A stretch of 64,000 nt of DNA from Gordonia neofelifaecis NRRL B-59395 (GTDB lineage Bacteria > Actinomycetota > Actinomycetes > Mycobacteriales > Mycobacteriaceae). Below the pieces are notes generated by a model that was given only the letters and a program-made list of their open reading frames with translations, ran no database searches and was not told where the DNA came from. Of this stretch, positions 29,162 to 40,429 are shown in pieces. A program made the translations under genes and the position numbers. Position 1 is the stretch's first letter. Each line of letters begins with the position of its first letter. The DNA lies in contig NZ_AEUD01000001.1 in assembly GCF_000192435.1 (NCBI RefSeq), forward strand, positions 186,001-250,000, given 5' to 3'.

Positions 29162-29200
29162 TAAAGTGTTGAGTGACCCATGGCCTTACCGGCCGGTAAG
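29162..29200 (+). promoter_or_regulatory. etfB promoter -10 and 16-base palindromic operator
   Basis: TAAAGT (29162-29167) is a good -10 element. Downstream of the expected start site lies the perfect 16-base palindrome CTTACCGGCCGGTAAG (29185-29200), 35 bases before the etfB start codon. A repressor there would block transcription. The half-site also occurs before the enoyl-CoA hydratase gene at 13981-13988. Confidence 0.6.
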
Positions 29201-29235
29201 TTGCCGAACCCGATGCAGGAGGTCGACGAAGACCC

Positions 29236-30021
29236 ATGACGAATATTGTCGTTCTGATCAAGCAGGTTCCCGACACGTGGTCCGAGCGCAAGCTCGCCGA
29301 TGGCGACTTCACGCTCGACCGGGAAGCCGCCGACGCAGTGCTCGATGAGATCAACGAGCGCGCCGTCGAAGAGGCACTGCAGATCAAGGAAGCCAACGGC
29401 GGTGAAGTGACGCTGCTGTGCGCCGGCCCGGAGCGCGCCACCGACGCCATCCGCAAGGCCCTGTCGATGGGCGCCGACAAGGCGATCCACATCAAGGACG
29501 ACCTGATGCACGGCAGCGACGCGGTGCAGACCGCCTACGTCCTGGCTTCGGCGCTGGGCACGGTCGAGGGCGTCGAGATGGTCATCGCGGGCAACGAGGC
29601 CACCGACGGTCGCAGCGGTGCCGTCCCGGCCATGATCGCCGAGTACCTCGAGCTCCCGCACCTGACCCACCTGCGCAAGCTGGAGGTCGACGGCGAGACC
29701 CTGCGCGGCGAGCGTGAGACCGACGAGGGCATCTTCAACGTCGAGGCCACGCTGCCCGCGATCGTCTCGGTCAACGAGAAGATCAACGAGCCGCGCTTCC
29801 CGTCCTTCAAGGGCATCATGGCCGCCAAGAAGAAGGAAGTGAACGTCGTGACGCTGGCGGAGATCGGCGTCGACGCCGACACCGTCGGCCTGGCGAACGC
29901 GGGCAGCACCGTCACCGGTGTCACCCCGAAGGCTGAGAAGTCGGCCGGCGAGCGCGTCACCGACGAGGGCGACGGCGGCGTGAAGGTCGCTGAGTTCCTG
30001 GTCGCGTCGAAGATCATCTGA
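29236..30021 (+). CDS. etfB: Electron transfer flavoprotein beta subunit
   Basis: A 261-residue EtfB: MTNIVVLIKQVPDTWSERKL, then LCAGPERATDAIRKALSMGADKAIHI and the family signature VIAGNEATDGRSGAVPAMIAEYLELP. With EtfA it carries electrons from acyl-CoA dehydrogenases to the quinone pool via an ETF dehydrogenase. The AMP-binding fold covers most of the protein. The next gene, etfA, follows after 51 bases with its own ribosome-binding site. Regulation by the palindrome at 29185 is likely. Confidence 0.97.
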   Translation: MTNIVVLIKQVPDTWSERKLADGDFTLDREAADAVLDEINERAVEEALQIKEANGGEVTLLCAGPERATDAIRKALSMGADKAIHIKDDLMHGSDAVQTAYVLASALGTVEGVEMVIAGNEATDGRSGAVPAMIAEYLELPHLTHLRKLEVDGETLRGERETDEGIFNVEATLPAIVSVNEKINEPRFPSFKGIMAAKKKEVNVVTLAEIGVDADTVGLANAGSTVTGVTPKAEKSAGERVTDEGDGGVKVAEFLVASKII

Positions 30022-30072
30022 TCGCGCCCACCACTTCATCTGGCGAACCCAAAGACATTCAGGAGAACAATC

Positions 30073-31026
30073 ATGGCTGAAGTACTCGTGCTCGTTGAGC
30101 AGGATGCCGAAGGTGGGCTGAAGAAGGTCACCAGCGAGCTCATCACCGCGGCGCGTGCCCTCGGCACCCCGTCCGCCGTCGTCGTCGGCAAGCCGGGCTC
30201 GGCTGCGGGCGTCACCGCAGGCCTGACCGAGGCCGGCGCCGAGAAGATCTACGTCGCCGAGTCGGACGACGTCGCGACCTACCTGATCACCCCCAAGGTC
30301 GACGTGCTGTCGCAGCTGGCCGAGACCGCAGGCGCCGCGGGCGTTCTGGTCGCCGCCACCGCGGACGGCAAGGAGATCGCCGGCCGTCTGGCCGTGCGTC
30401 TGGGCTCCGGCCTGCTGACCGACGTCATCGACGTCAAGGAGGGTGGCGCAGGCGTCCACTCGATCTTCGGTGGCGCGTTCACCGTCGACGCTCAGGCCGG
30501 TGGCGACACCCCGGTCATCTCGGTGCGTCCGGGCGGCGTCGAGGCTGCTCCGGCAGCCGGCGCAGGCGAGGTCGTCAACGTCGAGGTCCCGGCCCAGGAA
30601 GGCGGTGTGAAGATCACCGGCTTCGCACCGAACGTCGGTGGCGACCGTCCGGAGCTCACCGAGGCGTCGATCGTCGTCTCGGGTGGCCGCGGTGTCGGCT
30701 CGGCCGAGCAGTTCTCGGTGGTCGAGGCCCTCGCGGACTCGCTCGGTGCCGCTGTCGGCGCCTCGCGCGCCGCTGTCGACTCGGGTTACTACCCGGGCCA
30801 GTTCCAGGTCGGTCAGACGGGCAAGACCGTCTCGCCGCAGCTGTACATCGCCCTGGGCATCTCGGGCGCCATCCAGCACCGTGCCGGCATGCAGACCTCG
30901 AAGACCATCGTCGCCGTCAACAAGGACGAAGAGGCTCCGATCTTCGAGATCAGCGACTTCGGCATCGTCGGCGACCTGTTCAACGTCGCCCCGCAGCTGA
31001 CCGAGGAGATCAACAAGCGCAAGTGA
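30073..31026 (+). CDS. etfA: Electron transfer flavoprotein alpha subunit
   Basis: A 317-residue EtfA. The N-terminal domain begins [19 protein letters not shown]. The C-terminal FAD-binding domain carries [19 protein letters not shown] and the ETF-alpha signature [20 protein letters not shown] with QHRAGM. It binds FAD and forms the heterodimer with EtfB. An AGGAGAAC ribosome-binding site precedes the ATG. The pair is the fixA/fixB arrangement found in mycobacteria and serves fatty acid oxidation. Confidence 0.97.
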   Translation: MAEVLVLVEQDAEGGLKKVTSELITAARALGTPSAVVVGKPGSAAGVTAGLTEAGAEKIYVAESDDVATYLITPKVDVLSQLAETAGAAGVLVAATADGKEIAGRLAVRLGSGLLTDVIDVKEGGAGVHSIFGGAFTVDAQAGGDTPVISVRPGGVEAAPAAGAGEVVNVEVPAQEGGVKITGFAPNVGGDRPELTEASIVVSGGRGVGSAEQFSVVEALADSLGAAVGASRAAVDSGYYPGQFQVGQTGKTVSPQLYIALGISGAIQHRAGMQTSKTIVAVNKDEEAPIFEISDFGIVGDLFNVAPQLTEEINKRK

Positions 31027-31054
31027 CGCGCTGATCATCGCGTAAGCGATCGCC

Positions 31055-31089
31055 GAACGCCCCGCCGCAGACTTTGCGGCGGGGCGTTC
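31055..31089 (+). terminator. Intrinsic terminator after etfA
   Basis: A perfect 14-bp GC-rich stem (31055-31068 with 31076-31089) with a 7-base loop, 28 bases after the etfA stop. There is no long T run. Confidence 0.75.
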
Positions 31090-31102
31090 CGCGTCTCCGG
31101 CG

Positions 31103-31417
31103 CTGGTTGAGCGCGACCCCGCCCGTTGGTTGAGTGCGACCCCGCCCGTTGGTCGGGCGAGGCGCCGGCCCGTTGGTTGAGCGAGGCGCCGGCCCGTTGG
31201 TTGAGCGAGCGGAGCGAGTCGAAACCCCTTGCGGTGTGCTGGTTCTCGGTGTGTGGTGCGGTGATCTCGACTCTCTTCGCTCGCTCAATCGGCGGGTGGT
31301 CGGCAGTGCCTGTTCGCTGCGCGGGCGCGACTGCCGCGGGGCGAGCGAGACCCCGTCCGTTGGTTGGGCGAGCGCTTCCCGCCCGTTGGTTGAGCGAGCG
31401 GAGCGAGTCGAAACCCC
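31103..31417. repeat. Cluster of dispersed GTTGGTTGAGCGAGC repeats
   Basis: About eight full or partial copies of one word lie in 315 bases. Two 34-base copies (31195-31228 and 31384-31417) are identical: each starts CGTTGGTTGAGCGAGC and ends GGAGCGAGTCGAAACCCC. Shorter or variant copies start near 31103, 31124, 31147 and 31172, one lies inverted near 31266-31294, and one near 31358. Spacing is irregular, so it is not a CRISPR array. The arms GAGCGAGC and GCTCGCTC let inverted copies pair. The 404 bases between etfA and the GIY-YIG gene hold this tract and the etfA terminator; apparent reading frames through it are repeat artefacts. Confidence 0.85.
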
Positions 31418-31430
31418 GCACCAGAGGAGG

Positions 31431-31739
31431 TCAGTCACGCCCGGACGTCGTCGGCCGCCGATACCCGCGCTTCGACAGCCCGGGCAAGCGTTCGGGCGCG
31501 CCGTCGATCAGTGCTTCGCGCTTCGCCCGGGACCATCCCTGAACTCGCTTCTCCATCTCGTACGCCTCGGCGACGGTGTCGAACTCTTCGACGAACACGA
31601 GCGTGACGGGCCGTCGCCGTCGCGTGTACGCGGCGCCGACACCGTCCATGTGCTGACTGATGCGGGCCTCGAGATTGCGGGTGCTCCCGACGTAGTAGCT
31701 GTCGTCGGCGCAGCGCAGGATGTACATGAAACCGGACAT
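31431..31739 (-). CDS. GIY-YIG domain endonuclease-like protein
   Basis: A 102-residue, single-domain GIY-YIG protein of the YhbQ/UvrC-like type. The GIY-YIG pair appears as GFMYILRCADDSYYVGSTRN, the catalytic Arg lies in ARISQHM, and the conserved Glu in the region VFVEEFDTVAEAYEMEKRVQGW. The family has a nuclease fold, but many stand-alone members have no known target. The start is the ATG at 31739. The gene is flanked on both sides by copies of the dispersed repeat, and I recall no counterpart at this place in M. tuberculosis, so it may be an insertion. Confidence 0.85.
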   Translation of the reverse strand: MSGFMYILRCADDSYYVGSTRNLEARISQHMDGVGAAYTRRRRPVTLVFVEEFDTVAEAYEMEKRVQGWSRAKREALIDGAPERLPGLSKRGYRRPTTSGRD

Positions 31740-31825
31740 GCGACGACGGTCGCACGTCGACGGCCTCGGCGGTATCGGGCTGTCCACAGGTACGCGCGGA
31801 CGGTGGGTGTCCCAGCCCGGGTGCG

Positions 31826-31892
31826 GGGGTTTCGACTCGCTTCGCGCGCTCAACCAGCGGAAGGGCTCGCCCAACCAGCCGCTCAACCCAAC
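31826..31892. repeat. Dispersed repeat, inverted copy
   Basis: An inverted, slightly diverged copy of the 34-base unit (GGGGTTTCGACTCGC...CGCTCAACCAGCGG, 31826-31860) is followed by two degenerate pieces (CCCAACCAGCC, CGCTCAACCCAAC). The 245 bases between the GIY-YIG gene and the GNAT gene otherwise show nothing gene-like. Confidence 0.75.
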
Positions 31893-31984
31893 TGCCACCG
31901 GCGATCCAGGAATTAACCCGTCGTGTCCTGACATGTCACGTCGCATTGCCGGGCGCGTCGAACGGCACGCCTTGACTGCGAGGC

Positions 31985-32830
31985 ATGACAGCAACGGATG
32001 TCTCCAACAGCTTCCCGTCATCGCAGTCCACTCGCCGCCGGGTCGCCCGACCGGTTCTCGCGGGCGGCGACTACCAGGTGCTCGTCTCCGAGAATCCATC
32101 CGACATCGAGGACGCGCAGCGCCTGCGATACGACGTGTTCAACAACGAGCCCGGGTACTCCGACGGCATCGGCGACGTCGACTCCGGACGCGACGCCGAC
32201 GGGTTCGATGAGTACTGCGAGCACATGCTGGTCCGGCACATGCCCACCGGTGCGCTCGTGGGCTGCGCTCGCGTGCTGCCGCCGCCGCGCGCCATCGCGG
32301 CGGGCGGCTGGTACTCGGCGACCGAGTTCGACCTCGCCGAACTCGAGGGGATTCGCGGCGAGACGGTCGAGATGGGCCGCGCCGTCGTCGACCCCGCGCA
32401 CCGCAGCGGCTCGGTGACCGCGATGCTCTGGGCCGCCGTCCTCAACTACCTGGAAGAGGGGAGCTACCGCTACCTCATGGGGTGCGTGTCGGTACCGCTG
32501 GAGTCGGAGATCGGCCGCGGTCGGGAGCTGCGCGGGATCCGCGACCTCGCGCGCGACAGGCACCGCGCCGACTGGCAGGTCTACCCGTACCGGAAGGTCG
32601 AGGTCGACGGCCGCTCGCTCGACGACCTCGAGCCGCCGGCGACAAACCGCCTGCCCGCGTTGCTGCGCGGCTACGTCCGGCTCGGTGCGCGGGTGTGCGG
32701 TGAGCCGGCCTTCGACGAGGTCTTCGACGTCGGCGATTTCCTCACGGTGCTCGACCGCTACAACGGCGACCAGCGCTACACGGACCGGCTGCGCGGAGCG
32801 CTGACCCGGCTCGGCACCGACGAGAAATAG
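31985..32830 (+). CDS. GNAT-family N-acyltransferase (OlsB-like, Rv3027c-like)
   Basis: A 281-residue GNAT protein of the group that includes OlsB, the lyso-ornithine lipid synthase, and acyl-homoserine-lactone-synthase-like folds: SDIEDAQRLRYDVFNNE, DEYCEHMLVRH, VEMGRAVVDPAHRSGSVTAMLW and YRYLMGCVSVP. OlsB joins a 3-hydroxyacyl group from ACP to ornithine. A PlsC-type acyltransferase gene follows after nine bases, as OlsA follows OlsB in many bacteria, which favours an aminolipid function. The start is an ATG at 31985 with a GAGG close upstream. The ornithine substrate is inferred. Confidence 0.82.
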   Translation: MTATDVSNSFPSSQSTRRRVARPVLAGGDYQVLVSENPSDIEDAQRLRYDVFNNEPGYSDGIGDVDSGRDADGFDEYCEHMLVRHMPTGALVGCARVLPPPRAIAAGGWYSATEFDLAELEGIRGETVEMGRAVVDPAHRSGSVTAMLWAAVLNYLEEGSYRYLMGCVSVPLESEIGRGRELRGIRDLARDRHRADWQVYPYRKVEVDGRSLDDLEPPATNRLPALLRGYVRLGARVCGEPAFDEVFDVGDFLTVLDRYNGDQRYTDRLRGALTRLGTDEK

Positions 32831-32839
32831 GGCGCATAC

Positions 32840-33700
32840 ATGGAGACAGGCGCCTGGATGCCGGTCAGTCCGTGCGGCGCGCACTGCGTTCACACACGAG
32901 CCCGGCCCGCGTCGCCGCTGCGCTCCGGGCTTCGGCTCGCCGCACTCGGGTTGATCGGGCCGGTGATCCTGGCCGCCGGTCTGCTCACCGTGCTGTGTCC
33001 CCGGGCCATGCGTCACGGCTACTGGCGCGGCAGCGCGAGGGTCGCGCTGCGGGCGATGGGCGTGATGCTGGAGATCGACGACCGCCGTCCGCGCGACGCA
33101 CGCAGAGTGCGCGGCGCGCTGATGGTGGCGAACCACATCTCGTTCCTGGACATCGTGGCACTCGCCTGCGTCGCACCCGCGCGGTTCGTCGCGAAGCGGG
33201 AAGTGCTGCAGATGCCCGGCTTCGGACCCGTCGCCCGATTGTTCGGCGTCCTGCCGCACCGGCGCGGCGACCTACGACGACTGCCGCCGATGATCGATCG
33301 GGTCACCGGCATCCTCGACCGCGGCCGGCCGGTCGCGGTGTTCCCCGAGGGCACCACGTGGTGTGGCACGGCGTCCGGCCGTTTTCGTCCGGCCTTCTTC
33401 CAGGCGGCGATCGACGCGGGCGTGCCGATCCTGCCGGTGCGACTGGTGTACTCCGACGACGGCAGCCGGACCACGATGCCCGGATTCCTGGGGGAGGACA
33501 CGGTCGGCACCACGCTGTCGCGGATCGTCCGCTCCCGCCGACTGCGGATCACCGTCACGGTATTCGACATGCAGCTGCCGGTCGGGGACCGCGGGAGCCT
33601 CGCGTCCGCAGCGCAGATGCTGATCGTGCCTGCGGAGCCGATCGAGGCGCTCCGTGAATTCGAAGTGGATCTCGACGATCCGGTCCGGCTCCCGGCGTGA
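32840..33700 (+). CDS. PlsC-family 1-acyl-glycerol-phosphate/lyso-ornithine acyltransferase
   Basis: A 286-residue membrane-associated acyltransferase with an N-terminal helix (LAALGLIGPVILAAGLLTVL). The HX4D motif is NHISFLDIV, with substrate motifs RFVAKREVLQMPGFG, AVFPEGTTWCG and PILPVRLVYSDDG. PlsC enzymes esterify lysophosphatidate; the OlsA branch esterifies lyso-ornithine lipid. Tight linkage with the GNAT gene suggests the pair makes an acylated amino-acid lipid. The same pair exists in M. tuberculosis (Rv3027c-Rv3026c). Confidence 0.88.
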   Translation: METGAWMPVSPCGAHCVHTRARPASPLRSGLRLAALGLIGPVILAAGLLTVLCPRAMRHGYWRGSARVALRAMGVMLEIDDRRPRDARRVRGALMVANHISFLDIVALACVAPARFVAKREVLQMPGFGPVARLFGVLPHRRGDLRRLPPMIDRVTGILDRGRPVAVFPEGTTWCGTASGRFRPAFFQAAIDAGVPILPVRLVYSDDGSRTTMPGFLGEDTVGTTLSRIVRSRRLRITVTVFDMQLPVGDRGSLASAAQMLIVPAEPIEALREFEVDLDDPVRLPA

Positions 33701-33739
33701 TTTTCCGGGCTGTCGCCGCGCGGCTATCCTGGGTACGTC

Positions 33740-34963
33740 ATGTCCTCGCCGCATTCCGCCGTCTATCTCGACAACGCCGCGTCCACCGCGCTGGTCCCCG
33801 AAGCCGCCGCGGCGATGACCGCCGCGTGGACCCATCCGGGGAACGCGTCGTCGCTGCACGGTTCGGGCCGAGCCGCGCGCCGCACGCTCGAGGAGTCGCG
33901 CGAGTCGATCGCCCGCGACCTCGGCGCACGACCGTCCGAGGTGATCTTCACCGGCGGCGGCACGGAGTCCGACAACCTGGCGCTGAAGGGCATCTTCGCT
34001 GCGCGGCGCTGTGAGGACCGGCGTCGCCGCAAGATCATCATCTCCGCGGTCGAACACCACGCCGTGCTGGATCCGGCGCAGTGGCTCGCCGACGAGGCCG
34101 GGGCCGAACTGATCGTTCTCCCGGTCGACGCCGACGGTTTCGTCCGGCCGGAGTCGGTCCGCGCCGCGCTCGAGGAGCACGCCGGTGAGATCGCTCTGGT
34201 CTCGGTGATGTGGGCGAACAACGAAGTCGGCAGCGTGCAGCCGATCGCCGAGATCGCCCGGCTGGGCGCGGAGGCCGGCGTTCCGGTGCACTCCGACGCG
34301 GTGGCGGCCGTCGGTCATCTGCCCGTCGACTTCGCGGCGAGCGGTCTGTCCGCGATGTCGGTCGCGGCGCACAAGTTCGGCGGTCCGCAGGGCGCCGGCG
34401 TGCTGGTGATCGGTCGCGACGTGTCGTGCGTTCCGCTCCTGCACGGCGGGGGACACGAACGCGATCTCCGGTCGGGCACCCCCGACGTCGCCTCCGCCGC
34501 GGGCATGGCCGCCGCCCTGCGCGTGGCCGTCGGCGAGCGTGAGGAAGAGGCACGCCGGGTCGGAGCGCTGCGCGACCGACTCGCCGGGGTGCTCGGTGCG
34601 ATCGAGGGGGTCCGCGTCAACGGAGCGCTCCCCGTCGACCGATCCCTCGCCCTGCCCGGACTGCTGCACGTGTCACTGGCCGGATGCGAGGGCGATTCGC
34701 TGCTCATGCTGCTCGACGCCAAGGGCGTCGAATGCTCCACCGGTTCGGCGTGCACCGCGGGCGTCGCCGCCGCCAGCCACGTCCTGCTGGCGATGGGACT
34801 GGACACCGCGACGGCCCGCGGCTCCCTCCGGTTCTCGCTGGGGGCGACGAACACAGATCACGACATCGACGTCGTCGCAGGCGTCATCGGCGAGGTCGTC
34901 GAGCGGGCCCGGGCCGCCGGGCTCCTCTCGGCGACCGGCGCACGAGCAGGAGGTGTGCACTGA
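33740..34963 (+). CDS. iscS: Cysteine desulfurase
   Basis: A 407-residue PLP-dependent enzyme that takes sulfur from cysteine. It has [14 protein letters not shown], the [19 protein letters not shown] region, [17 protein letters not shown], the PLP lysine in [15 protein letters not shown] and the persulfide-forming Cys in [13 protein letters not shown]. Its stop overlaps the mnmA start by one base, so the main role is likely sulfur supply for tRNA 2-thiouridine. Whether it also serves Fe-S cluster assembly is unknown. The symbol is used in the sense of Rv3025c. Confidence 0.95.
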   Translation: MSSPHSAVYLDNAASTALVPEAAAAMTAAWTHPGNASSLHGSGRAARRTLEESRESIARDLGARPSEVIFTGGGTESDNLALKGIFAARRCEDRRRRKIIISAVEHHAVLDPAQWLADEAGAELIVLPVDADGFVRPESVRAALEEHAGEIALVSVMWANNEVGSVQPIAEIARLGAEAGVPVHSDAVAAVGHLPVDFAASGLSAMSVAAHKFGGPQGAGVLVIGRDVSCVPLLHGGGHERDLRSGTPDVASAAGMAAALRVAVGEREEEARRVGALRDRLAGVLGAIEGVRVNGALPVDRSLALPGLLHVSLAGCEGDSLLMLLDAKGVECSTGSACTAGVAAASHVLLAMGLDTATARGSLRFSLGATNTDHDIDVVAGVIGEVVERARAAGLLSATGARAGGVH

Positions 34964-36051
34964 TGCGAGTACTCGCAGCCATGAGTGGAGGCGTCGATTC
35001 GGCGGTCGCGGCCGCCCGGGCGGTTGAGGCCGGGCACGAGGTCGTCGGTGTTCACCTGGCGTTGTCGACCGCGCCCGGCGCGCTGCGGACCGGCTCGCGC
35101 GGCTGCTGCTCGCGGGAGGACGCCGACGATGCGCGACGCGCAGCGGACCTGCTCGGCATCCCTTTCTACGTGTGGGACTTCGCCGATCGGTTCAAGGAGG
35201 ACGTGATCGACGAGTTCGTCGCGGCCTACGCGGCGGGCGAGACACCCAACCCCTGCCTGTCGTGCAACGAGAAGATCAAGTTCTCGGCGTTGGCTGAGCG
35301 GGCGGTCGCGCTCGGCTTCGACGCGCTGGTGACCGGGCATTACGCCCGGCTCGCCGACGGTGAGCTGCGCCGCGCGGTCGACGCGGACAAGGACCAGTCG
35401 TATGTCCTGGCCGTTCTCGACCACCAGCAGCTGTCGCGCGCGATGTTCCCCGTCGGCGACACCCCGAAGCCGCGGATCCGCGAGGAGGCGGAGCGGCGGG
35501 GGCTGGCGGTCGCGAACAAGCCCGACTCGCACGACATCTGCTTCATTCCGACCGGCGACACGCGGGCCTTCCTCGGCGCGCGGATCGGTGTCCGGCCGGG
35601 TGCCGTGGTCGACGGCGCGACCGGTGACACCCTCGCTGAGCACGACGGCGTCCACGGCTTCACCATCGGTCAGCGGAAGGGCCTCGGTATCGAGGCGCCG
35701 GCTGCCGACGGCCATCCGCGCTACGTGACCGGCATCGATCCCGACAGCGGCACCGTCACCGTCGGCACCGCGGCCGATCTCGAGGTCACCTCGATCAGTG
35801 CGAATCGGGCCGTGTGGACCTCCGGCCGGACGCCCGAGGGGCCTGTGGAGTGCATCGTCCAGGTACGCGCCCACGGCGGGCTGGCGCAGGCGGTCGCGAC
35901 TCCCGTCGACACGCCCGACGGACCGGGTATCCAGATCGATCTGCGCGAACCGCTGCGCGGCGTCGCTCGCGGTCAAGCGGCGGTGCTCTACGTTCCGGAT
36001 GCGGCCGGCGATCAGGTGATCGGGTGCGGCCGGATCACCGGCTCGGAGTGA
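34963..36051 (+). CDS. mnmA: tRNA 2-thiouridylase MnmA
   Basis: A 362-residue PP-loop ATPase that thiolates U34 of tRNA(Lys/Glu/Gln). The PP-loop is [13 protein letters not shown], the two catalytic Cys lie in [12 protein letters not shown] and [15 protein letters not shown], and [11 protein letters not shown] lies in the central domain. Its ATG overlaps the cysteine desulfurase stop and its stop overlaps the next GTG, so the three genes form one coupled unit. A longer frame upstream is out-of-frame sequence within the desulfurase gene. Confidence 0.96.
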   Translation: MRVLAAMSGGVDSAVAAARAVEAGHEVVGVHLALSTAPGALRTGSRGCCSREDADDARRAADLLGIPFYVWDFADRFKEDVIDEFVAAYAAGETPNPCLSCNEKIKFSALAERAVALGFDALVTGHYARLADGELRRAVDADKDQSYVLAVLDHQQLSRAMFPVGDTPKPRIREEAERRGLAVANKPDSHDICFIPTGDTRAFLGARIGVRPGAVVDGATGDTLAEHDGVHGFTIGQRKGLGIEAPAADGHPRYVTGIDPDSGTVTVGTAADLEVTSISANRAVWTSGRTPEGPVECIVQVRAHGGLAQAVATPVDTPDGPGIQIDLREPLRGVARGQAAVLYVPDAAGDQVIGCGRITGSE

Positions 36052-37073
36052 GCGACATCGAGCCCGGTCTCCCCACCGGAGTCGGCACCGGAATCGGTTC
36101 GATGCCCGGCACGCAGCCGCGCGAGGCGATCCGGGTGGCCGCGGGTGAACTGGATCTGCCGTTCCTTCCCGAGCTCCCCGCGCGAGGCGTCGGCGCGGAC
36201 ATGATCGGGCGGACCGGCGCTCTGCTCGTGGAGCTGCCGGTCGACATGGTGCACCGGGCGTATCGCCTCGCCGACCATCCGAACACCACGACGCGCAGGG
36301 CCGCGGACTGGCTCCGATGGGATCTCGACGCTCTCGAAGAGCACTGGGAGACCACCGGACTCACCGGCACCGGGGTGGTCAAGGTGCAGGCCTGCGGGCC
36401 GCTGACCTTCGCGGCCAACGTCGAACTGCGCGGCGGACACAAGATCGTGAAGGACCGCGGCGCGGTCCGCGATGTGGCGGCCTCGCTCACCGAAGGACTG
36501 CGGAACCACATCGCCGAGGTGCGGCGACGACTCGGCGCACGCGTGGTGGTGCAACTCGACGAACCGGACGTCGGCCGGGTCATCGACGGTACGGTCACCC
36601 CGCTGACGCGGCTCGACCCGATCCGGCCCGTCGCGGCCCCCGACGCTGCGGAACTGCTCCAGCAGATGATCGACGCGCTCGGCGTCCCGGTGCTCCTGCA
36701 CTCGTGCGGTCGGCCGCGCTGGGACCTGACCGGCAGGCTCGAACGAGTCGCCCTGTCGCTCGATGTGACCGGGCTGCGTCCCGACCGCGACTACGACGCT
36801 CTCGGCGCGTTCATCGACAGCGGTGGCGTCCTGGCTGCCGGACTGATCCCGACCGCCGAGCCGCCCGGACCGGTGGACGCCGAGTCGCTCGCCGGGCGAC
36901 TGACCGAGACCGTGGACCGCATCGGGCTTCCGCGTCGGATCCTGCGCGACAACCTGTTGGTGACGCCGACGTGCGGACTCGCATCGGCGACGCCTGCGTG
37001 GGCCGCCCGAGCACTGACCCTGGCCTCGGAGGTCGCCTCCGGACTGGCCGCCGATCCGGACTTCGGTAATTGA
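36048..37073 (+). CDS. MetE C-terminal-domain-like protein (Rv3015c-like)
   Basis: A 341-residue protein resembling only the catalytic C-terminal half of cobalamin-independent methionine synthase. Zinc-ligand candidates are seen in [12 protein letters not shown] (HxC) and [12 protein letters not shown] (C). It begins [20 protein letters not shown], as in the archaeal/actinobacterial short MetE relatives. It may transfer methyl groups from a non-folate donor; the substrate is unknown. The GTG overlaps the mnmA stop. Its own stop lies in the left arm of a long hairpin. Confidence 0.8.
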   Translation: MSDIEPGLPTGVGTGIGSMPGTQPREAIRVAAGELDLPFLPELPARGVGADMIGRTGALLVELPVDMVHRAYRLADHPNTTTRRAADWLRWDLDALEEHWETTGLTGTGVVKVQACGPLTFAANVELRGGHKIVKDRGAVRDVAASLTEGLRNHIAEVRRRLGARVVVQLDEPDVGRVIDGTVTPLTRLDPIRPVAAPDAAELLQQMIDALGVPVLLHSCGRPRWDLTGRLERVALSLDVTGLRPDRDYDALGAFIDSGGVLAAGLIPTAEPPGPVDAESLAGRLTETVDRIGLPRRILRDNLLVTPTCGLASATPAWAARALTLASEVASGLAADPDFGN

Positions 37074-37133
37074 ATCCCCGATAGCGTCGAGTCTTCGCTC
37101 GAAACGCTGAAACACGCGGATTCGGGGATTCAA
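37070..37133. terminator. Branched bidirectional hairpin between convergent genes
   Basis: A perfect 12-bp outer stem (37070-37081 with 37122-37133) encloses a smaller stem near AGCGTCGAG...CTCGAAACGCT. The stops of both flanking genes lie in or beside the arms, so it can end transcripts in both directions. Confidence 0.7.
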
Positions 37134-37519
37134 ATACGAGAATCCAGTTCGTTGATCACGCGCTTGGGCGCGATCTGGCGGAAGCCGGCGTCCAGCAGTT
37201 CGGCGATCTCATCCCAGTCGGAGTCGGCCGCGAGGTCGATGCCGAGCCATCCGTACGCGCCGACGTACGCGGGGACGAAGAAGCGGTCGTCCTGGACGAG
37301 GGCCTCGCGCTCGGCCGGATCGGGAATGAACAGCAGCGCCTGGTCGTGGCGGACCTTGGTGCCCTTCTCTCCACCGCCGTACATCGCGAACATCTTCCCG
37401 CAGCGGAACGTGGGCCTGCCGTGCGCGATCTTCTCGGTCGTCTCCGGCAGTCCGAGGGCGAGCGTTCGCAGTCGCACCAGCATCGGGTCGTCGTCGGAGA
37501 ACATGATCGGATGCGGCAT
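37130..37519 (-). CDS. MmcQ/YjbR-family protein
   Basis: A 129-residue protein with the YjbR (CyaY-like fold) pattern: LALGLPETTEKIAHGRPTFRCGKMFAMYGGG, LLFIPDPAEREALVQDDRFFVPAYVG, and GWLGIDL near the end. The family is often called DNA-binding by structural analogy, but no function is established. The -10 element TACGCT lies seven bases before the ATG, implying a leaderless mRNA. It is divergent from ligA. Confidence 0.85.
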   Translation of the reverse strand: MPHPIMFSDDDPMLVRLRTLALGLPETTEKIAHGRPTFRCGKMFAMYGGGEKGTKVRHDQALLFIPDPAEREALVQDDRFFVPAYVGAYGWLGIDLAADSDWDEIAELLDAGFRQIAPKRVINELDSRI

Positions 37520-37577
37520 GCCGGTAAGCGTAGTGGCGGGCTTTCCGGGCCGCCGGATTGTCGGAGCACTCCGCTAA

Positions 37578-39665
<2,088 letters not shown>

Positions 39666-39714
39666 TCGGCTCGACGGCCGGTTCGGGGCGTCGCCGTCGG
39701 CTCCGGTCCGCGAG

Positions 39715-40425
39715 CTACTCGGCGGGCCGATGCTCGTCCGACGAGCGCTTGCCCGCCGAACTCTTCTTCGGCTTCTTGGTCGACAGGGTGCCGATGATGC
39801 CTGCCAGGTAGCCGAGTCGTGCGACCTCGGCGGGCCGGAACTCCGGACCGCCGATCCGCCCCAGCAGCAGGGCTTTGCCGCCGTCGCCGAGCGGGGCGGC
39901 GGCGACGCTCGTGTCCATCTCCCGCCACGACTCGGGGAGCCAGTCGGCGTCCGAGTCGAACGCGACCGGTCCGTCGAGCGGCAGCCAGTCGGCCGTCTGC
40001 AGCGGGCTCTCGGGCGCGCCCGAACTCGCGTACAGTCGCAGCACGTCCGAGCCCGGCCGCGAGACGATCGTCGCCCACGAGACCCGGAGCACTCGGGGTG
40101 CGTAATCGGCGAGGATCTGCAGCCGGTCGTCGCCGCCCGCGGCGACGAGGTCGATCAGCTCCAGCTCCTGGTGCGTGTCGAGCACGCCCGCGTGCGGTCG
40201 CAGGGAATCGACGTGGACGCCCGCCACCTTCTCGGCAGCGGTGATCAGCGTGTCCGGCAGCGCACCCGCGGGGAGGTCCACCACCAGATCGTCGACGGCA
40301 TAGCCCTCGCCGCGTTCGATCACTTCGAGCGAGCGGATGTCCGCGCCGACCGCACCGAGCTGCACGGCGAGCATGCCGAGACTGCCGGGGCGGTCGTTCA
40401 GGAGAACGCGCAGCAGGTACGACAC
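39715..40425 (-). CDS. ACT-domain protein (Rv3013-like)
   Basis: A 236-residue protein. The N-terminal ACT domain is YLLRVLLNDRPGSLGMLAVQLGAVGADIRSLEVIE. A second region (about 85-200) resembles a GAF/regulatory sensor domain. The C-terminus is Lys/Ser-rich (STKKPKKSSAGKRSSDEH). ACT domains usually bind amino acids; no enzyme domain is present, so it is likely a regulator. The start is the GTG at 40425, four bases after the YbjQ gene; the longer frame upstream overlaps that gene in another frame. Confidence 0.75.
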   Translation of the reverse strand: MSYLLRVLLNDRPGSLGMLAVQLGAVGADIRSLEVIERGEGYAVDDLVVDLPAGALPDTLITAAEKVAGVHVDSLRPHAGVLDTHQELELIDLVAAGGDDRLQILADYAPRVLRVSWATIVSRPGSDVLRLYASSGAPESPLQTADWLPLDGPVAFDSDADWLPESWREMDTSVAAAPLGDGGKALLLGRIGGPEFRPAEVARLGYLAGIIGTLSTKKPKKSSAGKRSSDEHRPAE

Positions 40426-40429
40426 CGGG

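Noticed and set aside
31103-31417. CRISPR-like array
   Set aside because: Copies vary in length, orientation and spacing, and there are no uniform spacers or cas genes.
31126-31916. Several open frames through the repeat tract on both strands
   Set aside because: They are open only because the repeat unit lacks stops in these frames; the products are repeats of the same peptide (for example PLVERAERVETP) with no independent support.
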